Assembly: GCF_018614055.1 (NCBI RefSeq)
Contig: NZ_JAGGPB010000042.1
Coordinates: forward strand, 1 to 64,000
Origin: Streptomyces sp. ISL-98
GTDB lineage: Bacteria; Actinomycetota; Actinomycetes; Streptomycetales; Streptomycetaceae
Direction: 5' to 3'
DNA: 64,000 nucleotides
The notes below the pieces were generated by a model. It searched no databases, was not told the origin of the DNA, and saw only the letters and a program-made list of their open reading frames with translations. Each line of letters opens with the position of its first letter. Positions within the stretch are counted from its first letter, which is position 1. Made by a program: the position numbers and the translations under genes. Below are positions 17,630 through 25,846 of this stretch, in pieces.

Positions 17630-18201
17630 TGGCCGGGCCCACCGGCCACGGAGGATCCCTGGGCGCCGCCCTCAACGCCCTCCTGCGCTCCCAGGTCACC
17701 CCCCGCCACCGGCTGTCGTCGTACAACGCCAAGCACTGGCACGCCCAGCTCAGCCAGCTCACCGCAACCCACCGCGGATACCAGGCCCTGGAAGAGGCCG
17801 GACTCCACGTGACCACCAAGACCCTGGTCAACTGGCTGTCCGACCCCGAGTACAACATCCGCCGCAGCTACCGCGACCTCATCCACACCGCCTACGAAAA
17901 CGTCGCCGTCGTCCCCGCCGACCCGATCCCCGACCACGTCAAGAACGGCCAGTTCGAGATCAGCGGTGTCGTCCGAACGGGAGATGACGAACGCACGCGC
18001 GGCACACGCGAGGCCGCGCCCTTGCGCATCGACGGGCGCAGGGGCAACTGGGACGAGATCGAGGAACTCTGGCTCGCCGGTGAGCTCACCGACGACGAGT
18101 TCGAGGATCACTTCGTCGACGACGTCATCGTGGAAGACATCGGCGAAGGCACCGACGGATGGGACTTCCCCGGAGGTTCCTACTCCATCGAACTCAGGTG
18201 A
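17629..18201 (+). CDS. Tpg-like putative terminal protein, 190 aa
   Basis: The ATG at 17629 overlaps the Tap-like stop (TGATG), so translation is coupled. Length (190 aa) and position match the telomere terminal protein Tpg (about 185 aa, downstream of tap). The N-terminal half is basic with an HTH-like segment (GYQALEEAGLHVTTKTLVNWL, about 45-67). The middle has a Tpg-like 'GxVxTGDDExTRG' patch. The C-terminal part is acidic (NWDEIEELWLAGELTDDEFEDHF) and ends GGSYSIELR, comparable to the VEHLEIRF end of Tpg as I recall it. The family resemblance is weak in sequence but consistent in layout. If correct, it would be the protein linked to linear replicon ends and used as replication primer. An ordinary DNA-binding protein remains possible. 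Confidence 0.55.
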   Translation: MAGPTGHGGSLGAALNALLRSQVTPRHRLSSYNAKHWHAQLSQLTATHRGYQALEEAGLHVTTKTLVNWLSDPEYNIRRSYRDLIHTAYENVAVVPADPIPDHVKNGQFEISGVVRTGDDERTRGTREAAPLRIDGRRGNWDEIEELWLAGELTDDEFEDHFVDDVIVEDIGEGTDGWDFPGGSYSIELR

Positions 18202-18274
18202 CACCGCTGTCCACAGCGGCACCCGCCCGAGACTCGGCCCGCCCACGACCGCCGTAGCCGCAAAGGAACCGCAA

Positions 18275-18730
18275 ATGAACCACCGCACAGAACAGCCGAA
18301 GTTACCGCTGATCGCCGTGCACCCGCAGACCGCGGCGAACGCCCAACTCCGTCTGGGCTCGCTGCTCGCCTCGGCGGGAGCGAGCGCCGGCGAGGTGCAG
18401 TACCTGGTCGCGGCGATCCAGGCCGGGGCCGTGGAAGCCGCCCAGGGCGAGGCCATCGAGTTGGACACCCCACCAGGTGGGCGTGGTGAGCAGTTCGAGG
18501 AAGGCTGGCTCGCCGCGGTCCAAGCCGTCACGAGCAGGCTCGCCCACATTGCCGACCGAACCCTCCAACAGGCGCCGGCCGACACGCCGGATCCACCGCA
18601 CCGGACCAGCACCAGGAGTAGGCGCAAGCCCTCCGGCGAGCTCGCGCTCACACACGGTAGAGCCCCCGACCGCGCGACGAATCCAGGGAGCGGGCCCTGG
18701 TGTCTGCGGTCGGTGCCCGCTGGCGTATAG
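18275..18730 (+). CDS. Hypothetical protein, third gene of the Tap/Tpg-like operon, 151 aa
   Basis: The ATG at 18275 has AAAGGAACC upstream. Residues 1-110 look like a compact helical domain (LIAVHPQTAANAQLRLGSLL, QYLVAAIQAGAVEAAQGEAIEL, WLAAVQAVTSRLAHIADRTL); the remainder is Pro/Ser/Arg-rich and probably disordered. It follows the Tpg-like gene by 73 bases on the same strand, suggesting co-transcription. No motif gives a function. The stretch 18731-18850 holds no gene. Confidence 0.65.
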   Translation: MNHRTEQPKLPLIAVHPQTAANAQLRLGSLLASAGASAGEVQYLVAAIQAGAVEAAQGEAIELDTPPGGRGEQFEEGWLAAVQAVTSRLAHIADRTLQQAPADTPDPPHRTSTRSRRKPSGELALTHGRAPDRATNPGSGPWCLRSVPAGV

Positions 18731-18850
18731 CCACAATGGCACGGCTCCCGTAGCCGACGCCATGCCGACTCCGCACAGGGCTCAACGCGGAAGGAGTGTG
18801 CGTGAGCCGTTCCCCGGCGCGCGGAGGTCTGTGGCCACTACGGTGGCACG

Positions 18851-19759
18851 GTGAGCAGCATGGTTCCCAAGATTGCCCAACTGCCCGCCGATCCGTCCCT
18901 GATCAGTCTTGCCTACCACTATGAACACCCCGTCCAGGTCTATGAGTTCGAGGACACGCTGGAGGTGTGGACGGTGACGGCTCGGATCGACGCGGACGTC
19001 CTGGCCGAGGACATGGCCGCGTACAGCGACATGGATGATGAGGCGTTGGACGCGGTGCAGGACGTGACCGTGGGCCGGATGTCGTTCGCGCGGGTACGGA
19101 TGTTCGGCCCCGACCATCCCTTCGAGGCGATGGACTCCTACACCGGGGATGTCGCCCGTATCGGCGAGGTGGTCCTGGACGTCGGCGCCGACGGATGGGA
19201 GCCGGCCTTCGAGGCTGCCCTCGCGCACCCGGTCGGTGATCTGCTGGTCATGGATCGGATCATCCTGGAGCCCGAATGGCGAGGTCATGGCCTGGGGCCG
19301 GTGCTGGCGGGAGCGGCGATCCGCCGTCTGTCCCAGGGCTGCGTCGCGGTGGCCTGTGAGCCCGGTTCAGCCGACGGCCGCGAGCTGAGCGAGGACCAGC
19401 ACCGCGACGCAGCCGCCACACTGGGACGCGTGTGGGAACGAATCGGCTTCGAACCCTTCCAGGACGGCGTGCACATCCTGGACTGCCACCTCCAGCAGCC
19501 CCAGGACCTCCTGGCCGAACGCCAGGAGGAGTTCGGCCCGCGCTGTGCCGCGCCTGGCAGGCGCACCACCGGCCGTAGGCTCACGGGCGGGTTCGTAGCT
19601 GATGCGCCCCGCCCACGCCGAGGGCATCACCGATCGGCAAGCCCGCGGCGTCCCCTCGACGCGACGCCGCGTTCAACGAGCAATCGCCCGAGTCGGCACG
19701 CTAATCGCAGACATATCTTCATGCCTCGGATTTCGGTTTCAGTAGCGAGTACTTACTAG
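18851..19759 (+). CDS. GNAT-like protein, 3' end altered by IS1380
   Basis: The GTG start at 18851 opens MSSMVPKIAQLPADPSLISL. The GNAT-fold signature is VMDRIILEPEWRGHGLGPVLAGAAIRRL (about residues 131-158), with the R/Q-x-x-G-x-G/A acetyl-CoA loop in the form RGHGLG, followed by WERIGFEPFQDGVHILDC. It may acetylate an unknown substrate, or the fold may be used for binding only. Coding quality is good up to about residue 230 and then falls into Arg/Pro/Ser-rich text; the stop TAG at 19757 lies in the CTAG at the IS1380 end. The native C-terminus is therefore probably lost or shifted. Confidence 0.7.
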   Translation: MSSMVPKIAQLPADPSLISLAYHYEHPVQVYEFEDTLEVWTVTARIDADVLAEDMAAYSDMDDEALDAVQDVTVGRMSFARVRMFGPDHPFEAMDSYTGDVARIGEVVLDVGADGWEPAFEAALAHPVGDLLVMDRIILEPEWRGHGLGPVLAGAAIRRLSQGCVAVACEPGSADGRELSEDQHRDAAATLGRVWERIGFEPFQDGVHILDCHLQQPQDLLAERQEEFGPRCAAPGRRTTGRRLTGGFVADAPRPRRGHHRSASPRRPLDATPRSTSNRPSRHANRRHIFMPRISVSVASTY

Positions 19760-21437
19760 CCTCGCCATTTCGGCTGGGGTGAGGCGGCGTCGCTGGTCAC
19801 GAACTGTTGGGTGGCCGAGGTGATTTCGGTGCTTGGGCATGGTGGAGTCCCGGCGCGGTGGTCGGGTTCTCCGGGGTCCTTCGGGTCGTGGGCGGGCGGG
19901 AGTTTGCCGGTCAGCCGGCGGGTCGGGGCAGTGCGGCGAGGCGATGGAAGGCCGTGGCCAGTTCGTGTCTCCAGGGCCAGGTCGCCGAGATCCGCAAGCG
20001 CAGGCGGCGGCCGCCGCAGGTGAGGCGGGCGGCGACGTGCAGCAGCCGGTAGCGGAGCTTCTTCGGCTCGGCAGTGGCGAGTTCGCCGTCCAGCAGCAGG
20101 ACACGGGTCCAGGCCAGCAGATCGATCGCTGCGAGGCTGAGTTCGAGCCAGACGGTGATGACGCGGAAGTCGCGGGAGGGGAAGCGGCCGAAGCCGGTGG
20201 TCTTGCCCATCCGGATGTGGTCCTCGACGGTGGCATGCCCGCGGTGGCGGACCTCCAGGAACTGGGCGGAGCCGCCGCCGGAGGACGGGGTGTCGGTGAG
20301 GAACACCTGATGACGCAGACCCTCGTCCTGATCAAACAGGGACAGTTGGGCTCCGGGGTGCGGCCGCTCTCGGCGCACGATTATGCGGGTGCCGGTCGGA
20401 CAGCCGTCCGGATCGACCATGCCGGTCAGCTCGGCGACCTCGGCGCCATCACGCAGAGTCCCGTCCTGGTCCAGGGCGGGATGCCAGAGGTGGTCGGGCA
20501 TGGCCCGGACAGCGCGGCGGACCGGCTCGGTGATGGCGTATCCGACCGAGAAGAAGGTACGGATTCCTCGTTCCCGCGCGTCGCGGACGTGGGCAAGGAA
20601 TGCTTTCGCGGATCCGGCACTGTCGGTGCGGACGAGGATGTCGGTGCCGTGCCGGTGCGCGTCGGGGATCTGCGCGAGCGCCTGGCCGAGCACCGTGATG
20701 TGGTCGACGGCGGTGTTGGCACTGGCGTTCCCGGGCCGCAGCCGGCCGGAGAGTGCCTCGCCGGTGTTGGCCAGGAAGCACAGCAGCGGGTGGAAACCGA
20801 AGCCGCCCTTGTAGGTGGGTGCAGCCTGCTCCTTCTCGGAGTGGCAGGTGATCAGCGTGGCGTCGAGGTCCAGGACCAGCCCGGGCAGAATGCGTCCCGC
20901 GGCGCGGGCTGGGGGAATGCCCTCGCCTTGCTCGGCGGCCTGCAGCCAGGCGACTTCCCGGGCCTGCGCACGGGCCGAGCGCAGAGAGGACAGTGCCCTC
21001 TCATCGGTGTCGGCGAGCAGCCGCCAGGCCGTCGGTGTCGAGGCGACCGAACCGAACACCCCTGCCTGGTCCCGCAGCACGGCCAGATCCGCAATGGCCT
21101 CGCCGCCGTCGGCGAGCATCACCGCCAGATCGGTGGCGATCCGGCCCGGATCATGCCCGGTCCCGCGCGGCCGAAGCGGTCTGAGAGCGGTGGAGTACGC
21201 GGCGGTGAGCCCGGTGGCATCAGCGAGATCAGCCAGCAGCCGTGCCCCGGCATGACCGACCACCCCCGAACCATCGGTACTGACCTGGACCTTGGGACGC
21301 AACCCGATAGCCTGCACGTAGAAAGTGCCCTCCGCCTGGACCGACAGAACCCCTCAGCAAGGTTCATCGTCCCAGGTCAGGAAGGCACTTTCGCGTTTCC
21401 GCCCCATAGTCAGCCGTCCCCAAGTGAAACGGCGAGG
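19760..21437 (-). mobile_element. IS1380-family insertion sequence
   Basis: The ends carry imperfect inverted repeats (left CCTCGCCATTTCGGCTGGGG, right complement CCTCGCCGTTTCACTTGGGG). CTAG stands immediately outside each end (19756-19759 and 21438-21441) and is a plausible 4-bp target duplication, the size typical of the family. It separates a GNAT gene on the left from an SMI1/KNR4-like fragment on the right. Confidence 0.8.
19911..21317 (-). CDS. IS1380-family transposase, 468 aa
   Basis: A full-length DDE transposase: STDGSGVVGHAGARLLADLAD near the start, the catalytic aspartates in VLDLDATLITCHSEKE and ILVRTDSAGSAKAFL, and the C-terminal VEDHIRMGKTTGFGRFPS and VWLELSLAAIDLLAW blocks of the family. 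The open frame is intact and there is no sign of decay. Start ATG at 21317 with the usual short leader inside the element. Confidence 0.95.
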   Translation of the reverse strand: MQAIGLRPKVQVSTDGSGVVGHAGARLLADLADATGLTAAYSTALRPLRPRGTGHDPGRIATDLAVMLADGGEAIADLAVLRDQAGVFGSVASTPTAWRLLADTDERALSSLRSARAQAREVAWLQAAEQGEGIPPARAAGRILPGLVLDLDATLITCHSEKEQAAPTYKGGFGFHPLLCFLANTGEALSGRLRPGNASANTAVDHITVLGQALAQIPDAHRHGTDILVRTDSAGSAKAFLAHVRDARERGIRTFFSVGYAITEPVRRAVRAMPDHLWHPALDQDGTLRDGAEVAELTGMVDPDGCPTGTRIIVRRERPHPGAQLSLFDQDEGLRHQVFLTDTPSSGGGSAQFLEVRHRGHATVEDHIRMGKTTGFGRFPSRDFRVITVWLELSLAAIDLLAWTRVLLLDGELATAEPKKLRYRLLHVAARLTCGGRRLRLRISATWPWRHELATAFHRLAALPRPAG

Positions 21438-21720
21438 CTAGTGCGGAAAGTCCTTCCAGAAGGCGACGCTCGCCTGCGGGTTCCAGGGGGCGTCCTCATC
21501 GACCTCGCTGCATTCGTGAATCGATGTAATCGGCCAGGTCGTGGCCGTAACAGATGATGTAGGCCCCAAATCGACAGGACGGGGTGCCCATGAGCGCCGC
21601 GTCCGGTAGCACGAACTGGTGCCCGTACACCGGAACCAGCGTCGGCGCCCGGGCCAGCATGAGTCTGGCCACTTCGAGGTCAGGTCGACTCCTCCCAGCG
21701 ACTTCGGTGAGAGAGCCCGA
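21438..21720 (-). pseudogene. SMI1/KNR4-type hypothetical protein, 3' fragment, frameshifted
   Basis: The minus strand encodes DLEVARLMLARAPTLVPVYG, then CRFGAYIICYGHDLADYI, and after a one-base frame change VDEDAPWNPQASVAFWKDFPH with a stop made by the IS1380 target CTAG. The 'RAPTLVPVYGH...DLADY...WNPxATVPFW' pattern is a common streptomycete hypothetical family that I associate with SMI1/KNR4 proteins, which are frequent immunity proteins. The N-terminal portion is absent upstream. The gap to 22044 otherwise holds only the promoter below. Confidence 0.6.
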
Positions 21721-21971
21721 CAGGGGTGACGTGTGAGTCCATGCTGGGTTTTGCACTGCGCTTTGCGCAGCAACTTCCCGGTGGTGTACGAGAGTCCCAT
21801 GTCAGAGCGAAACGTGGAGCTTGGGCAGCTAACAGCCTTGTTCCTGTGGTTAGTTGGCTGTTTGGGAGCTCTCTAATACCCGACGCCCGATAAGTCAGCT
21901 GTTGGGATCATTGTGGAGTGAATGGGCGGGCGTTCCTTCTGCAACCGGTCGAGGCGGCTACGGGGGCTGCT

Positions 21972-22001
21972 CTTGACTGGTCTTTACCACCGAACCATAT
22001 T
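21972..22001 (+). promoter_or_regulatory. Sigma70-like promoter for the LamG/RHS locus
   Basis: TTGACT (21972-21977), a 17-base spacer and CATATT form a good housekeeping-type promoter about 45 bases upstream of the GTG at 22045. Confidence 0.55.
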
Positions 22002-22044
22002 TGGCGGACTTGTGTAAGAGTCGTGTAAGAGTCGGGGCGGGCCT

Positions 22045-25000
22045 GTGAGTGGTGGGGTGTGGCGCAGAGCGCGTCACAGAGTGTGTGTGCTGATAGTGGC
22101 GTCAGTTGTTTTCGGAGGGCTTCCCGCGCTTGAACAGCCGGCTGCGGCGCATCCGTCAGCGGCTGCTGCCAGCGAGCCAGTTTCGCCCGAGACGCAGGCT
22201 GCGCTGCGTGCAGTCGATTCGGGTGAACGCGTGGAGGTGGCAGCGCAGCGCACTGAGCTCTCTCAGGTGTTCGCTAATCCCGATGGCACGTTCACGCAGG
22301 AAATGAACGCTGCTCCTGTGCGGGCCCGCCAGGATGACGGGACGTGGGCTCCGATCGACACCACGCTGCGGCGTGATGCAGATGGTCGGGTCCGCGCGAA
22401 GTCGACCACCACCCACGTTGAGTTCTCTGGCGGCGGGGCTGGAAGCATGGTCAAGCTCGCCGCGGACGACAAATCTCTAACGCTTGGGTGGCCTACAGAG
22501 CTTCCTGCCCCGCAGTTGGAGGGCAAGTCCGCAACGTACGCGGACGTGCTTCCCGATGTGGATCTGAAGCTGTCTGCGACAGGGACCGGATTTACTCAGG
22601 TCCTCATAGTGAAGTCCGCTGAGGCCGCAGAGAATCCACAGCTGAACAAGCTGAGACTTTCTGTCGGGGCCAGGGGAGTGGATGTCCTCCCAGGCGTGGA
22701 TGGTGGGCTCCGGTTCGTAGACGAGAACGGAGCGAAAGTCTTCGAAGGCCCCGGCGCACGCATGTGGGACTCCGCAGGTGATCAGCCTCAGGCCGCGCCG
22801 TCTGGGGCGCGAGTTTCGCGGGCCGCCGCAATGCGGGGCGCAGAGCCAGACGATGGGGGAGGGGATGATCCGGCTGCCGCGCCCACTGCCGGCGATGCGA
22901 CAGCAGCTGTTGCCGTGGAGATCCATGGCGATGCGCTGGAGATCGTGCCTGACCTGAAACTGCTGCGCGGCGAGGACACTGTCTTCCCTGTCTTCATTGA
23001 TCCGCCGACTACGGGACTCACCCGCACGGACTGGACGGCGTTGTCTTCCGACGGTGACCGGTTCTGGGAGTGGGACGGCGAGAAGGGGGTGGGGTACTGC
23101 AAGGACTACGCGGGCTACCTGTGCTCCTACACCCCGTACACGCAGCGCCTGTATTTCGAGTACCCGCTCACGAAGCTGCACGGCAAGAAGATCCTGGATG
23201 CAACAGTCGAGGTCTACCAGGCGTGGACTTTCACCTGCGATCCGCACTGGTACGACCTGAGCCTGGTCGACCGCGGGATCTCATCCTCGACATCCTGGTC
23301 GTCGAGGCCTGTCGCCAAGGACCTGATGGGGGACAGGAATGTCGCCTACGGACGCGGCGGCCTCTGTAGCCCCTCCCAGCCCGCTGACTGGGTCCGCTTC
23401 TCAGACAACACGGGGGAGGAGACGAATGAGAATCTGACCCCCACCCTGCAGTCGCATGCCGACGATCAGAAGTCGCAGATCACCTTCTCCTTGACCGCGC
23501 ACGACGAGTCTTCCACCGCCTCGTGGGCGCGTTTCCGGGACGACGCGAAGCTTTCGGTCACCTACATTTCCAGGCCCTCGGTGCCCACCTCCGTCGGCGT
23601 ACGCCAGGGGACGACTGGGAATGCGTGTGAACACTGGTCGGAGCCGTTCGCGACCAGTGACAGGACGCCGAAGGTCAACGCCACTGTCCAGTCGAGCGAC
23701 GGAACAAATTCTCAGCTCCGCGCCCAGTTCGAGGTCTGGAAGGAAGGCGCTACGGCCAAGGCGTGGGGCATCAACGACCCCAGCAGCGCTTGGGCGACGG
23801 ACAATTCGAGACGGGATGCTGATGTCGCCAGCAGCACTGGTGCTGCCGTCTTGACTCCGAACGTCCAGTATCGGGTGCGTGCACGCACCCAGGCTTATTA
23901 CAAGACAGACCGTGGCGCCACCGGAGTCTTGGATTCCGCCTGGTCTGGGTGGTGTTACTTCCGCGTCGACACCGATAGCCCGCCGCCTCCGACGGTCAAA
24001 AGCGCGGACTGGAAGTACCCGCCTGCCGACACGTATCCGGCCTCTGGAGGGGTAGGAGAGAGCGGGATGTTCGTCTTCACGCCCGGGGATGCTAATCCTT
24101 CCACCCCGGACATCGACTCGGACGTCACTTCCTATCGCTACCGCCTCAACAGCGGAAAGCTTTCCCCATCGCTGCCGGTTCCGATCGGAAGGGCGAAGGT
24201 GGTGTTCATCAAGCCCGACCAGCCCGGAGAGAACACCATCCGGGTGTGGGGGTACGACGCCGCAGGCCATAGCTCACTCACCGGCTACTACAGCTTCAAT
24301 GTCAAGGGCGCGGAGCCCCCCTCAGGCCAATGGCACCTCGACACCAGCGGTGCCGACACCACTGCCGGAACGCAGCACCCGCTGACCACCGGAGGTTCGG
24401 CTACCTACACCACGCTGGAGCGCGCCGGCACGCACGCCCTCAAAACCAATGGCACCACCGCCTACGCTGCCAGCAGCACCGCTCCGATCGACACCTCGAA
24501 GTCCTACACGGTGTCGGCCTGGGCCCGCCTGGCCCCGGGAGGCACAGGTAATCAGACCGTCCTGGGTGTCAGCGGCTCCTTCTACAGCGGCTTCTATCTC
24601 TCGTACCAGGACTCCGAGAAGACCTGGACGATGCGGTCCTCCTCCAAGGACGATGAGACGGGCAACCTGTCTGATCAGCTCGTGGTGGCCAAGCAGCCGG
24701 CAGTGCGCGGTGTGTGGACACATCTCGCAGCGTCCTACGATGCCGCCGATCAGCAGATCCGCCTCTACGTCAACGGCCACCTCCAGGGAACGGACACCGC
24801 TCCCACTGCCTGGAAGGCGACGGGCGGCCTTCAGGTCGGCCGCGCGCTCTGGCACTCCTCCTACACCGATCACTTCAACGGGTCCATCGATGAGGTGCGA
24901 ACCTGGTCCCGTTCCCTCGCGGACGCGGAAGTCCTGCAGGACGCCCGGCTGGAGGACGAGGATGCCAGCGACGGTACGTCGGGCGACCCCATCGTCTCGA

Positions 25001-25734
25001 AGGTCGGTCACTGGGACGCCACCAAAGCCTCCGGCACCAGCCTCACCGACGACTCCGGCTACAGCCGGACGATGACGCTGACGGGAGCCACGCTCGGCGC
25101 GGATCCGGCCGACGCAGAGAACGCCGACCTCGGGTTGCCCGTCAGGCAGGTGATGACCTTGAACGGCACCAGCTCCTACGCTGCTTCAACCGGCCCTGTG
25201 GTCGATGAAACAGGATCGTTCACCGCCACTACTTGGGCGCGCCTGGACAGCAGCAAGCTGGCCGACACATCCAAGAGCTACGCCGTTGAGGTACTCGGCC
25301 AGGCTGGCACCACCCAATCGTCATGGGGTATCTGGTACGAGCAGCCTGCCGGATCGACCGTCGGCAAGTGGAAGTTCGGCCGCCCTAGCAAGGACGGCAC
25401 CGGAGTTACCTGGACCTCTGCTCAGTCCGCCGTGGCGGAGAAGGACAAGTGGGTGCGTCTGACCGCGGTCTACGACGCCCAGCAGGAAACAGAGGAAGAC
25501 GGCCAGACGAGCGTCGGCGCCCTGTTCCTCTACGTTGACACCGCCCAGATGAACGGGCCGACGGGCGTCATGTTCACGGCGCCTTGGCAGGGATCAGGAA
25601 AGCTCGAGACCGGCCGCGCCCTGGTCAACGGGAGCCCGGCGCGGTACTTCCCCGGCCACATAGCCGATGTGCGGGTCTGGGCCGGTGCCATGGACGGGTC
25701 CGTAGTCGGAGACCTGTACAGCGCTGAGCAATAG
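22045..25734 (+). CDS. Secreted LamG-domain protein, 1229 aa
   Basis: The GTG start encodes a basic N-terminus and a hydrophobic segment (VCVLIVASVVFGGLPALEQPAAAHP), a Sec-type signal peptide likely cut after AAAHP. Residues about 50-500 form beta-rich modules typical of streptomycete LamG proteins (VSPETQAALRAVDSGERVEV, and the wall-like TYADVLPDVDLKLSATGTG). Two LamG/concanavalin-like sandwiches follow at about 751-970 (HALKTNGTTAYAASS, YTVSAWARLAPG, RLYVNGHLQG, FNGSIDEVRTWSRSL) and about 985-1229 (MTLNGTSSYAAST, and FPGHIADVRVWAG). It lies 112 bases upstream of the RHS gene, an association seen repeatedly in Streptomyces, and may act as surface anchor, adhesin or carrier for the RHS toxin. 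The last point is inference. Confidence 0.85.
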   Translation: MSGGVWRRARHRVCVLIVASVVFGGLPALEQPAAAHPSAAAASEPVSPETQAALRAVDSGERVEVAAQRTELSQVFANPDGTFTQEMNAAPVRARQDDGTWAPIDTTLRRDADGRVRAKSTTTHVEFSGGGAGSMVKLAADDKSLTLGWPTELPAPQLEGKSATYADVLPDVDLKLSATGTGFTQVLIVKSAEAAENPQLNKLRLSVGARGVDVLPGVDGGLRFVDENGAKVFEGPGARMWDSAGDQPQAAPSGARVSRAAAMRGAEPDDGGGDDPAAAPTAGDATAAVAVEIHGDALEIVPDLKLLRGEDTVFPVFIDPPTTGLTRTDWTALSSDGDRFWEWDGEKGVGYCKDYAGYLCSYTPYTQRLYFEYPLTKLHGKKILDATVEVYQAWTFTCDPHWYDLSLVDRGISSSTSWSSRPVAKDLMGDRNVAYGRGGLCSPSQPADWVRFSDNTGEETNENLTPTLQSHADDQKSQITFSLTAHDESSTASWARFRDDAKLSVTYISRPSVPTSVGVRQGTTGNACEHWSEPFATSDRTPKVNATVQSSDGTNSQLRAQFEVWKEGATAKAWGINDPSSAWATDNSRRDADVASSTGAAVLTPNVQYRVRARTQAYYKTDRGATGVLDSAWSGWCYFRVDTDSPPPPTVKSADWKYPPADTYPASGGVGESGMFVFTPGDANPSTPDIDSDVTSYRYRLNSGKLSPSLPVPIGRAKVVFIKPDQPGENTIRVWGYDAAGHSSLTGYYSFNVKGAEPPSGQWHLDTSGADTTAGTQHPLTTGGSATYTTLERAGTHALKTNGTTAYAASSTAPIDTSKSYTVSAWARLAPGGTGNQTVLGVSGSFYSGFYLSYQDSEKTWTMRSSSKDDETGNLSDQLVVAKQPAVRGVWTHLAASYDAADQQIRLYVNGHLQGTDTAPTAWKATGGLQVGRALWHSSYTDHFNGSIDEVRTWSRSLADAEVLQDARLEDEDASDGTSGDPIVSKVGHWDATKASGTSLTDDSGYSRTMTLTGATLGADPADAENADLGLPVRQVMTLNGTSSYAASTGPVVDETGSFTATTWARLDSSKLADTSKSYAVEVLGQAGTTQSSWGIWYEQPAGSTVGKWKFGRPSKDGTGVTWTSAQSAVAEKDKWVRLTAVYDAQQETEEDGQTSVGALFLYVDTAQMNGPTGVMFTAPWQGSGKLETGRALVNGSPARYFPGHIADVRVWAGAMDGSVVGDLYSAEQ

Positions 25735-25846
25735 CCCGTCAATTGCCGCGTCTTGGTGGCCGGTGTCGTGCCGGCCGCCAAGACGCATCTTTCGGACCGC
25801 TCTCTCGCTCGGGCGGATTCCCACCACTCTCGAGGATGGAACAACA

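Noticed and set aside
20474..21299. Open frames on the + strand across the IS1380 element
   Set aside because: Antisense to an intact transposase and Arg/Ser-rich.
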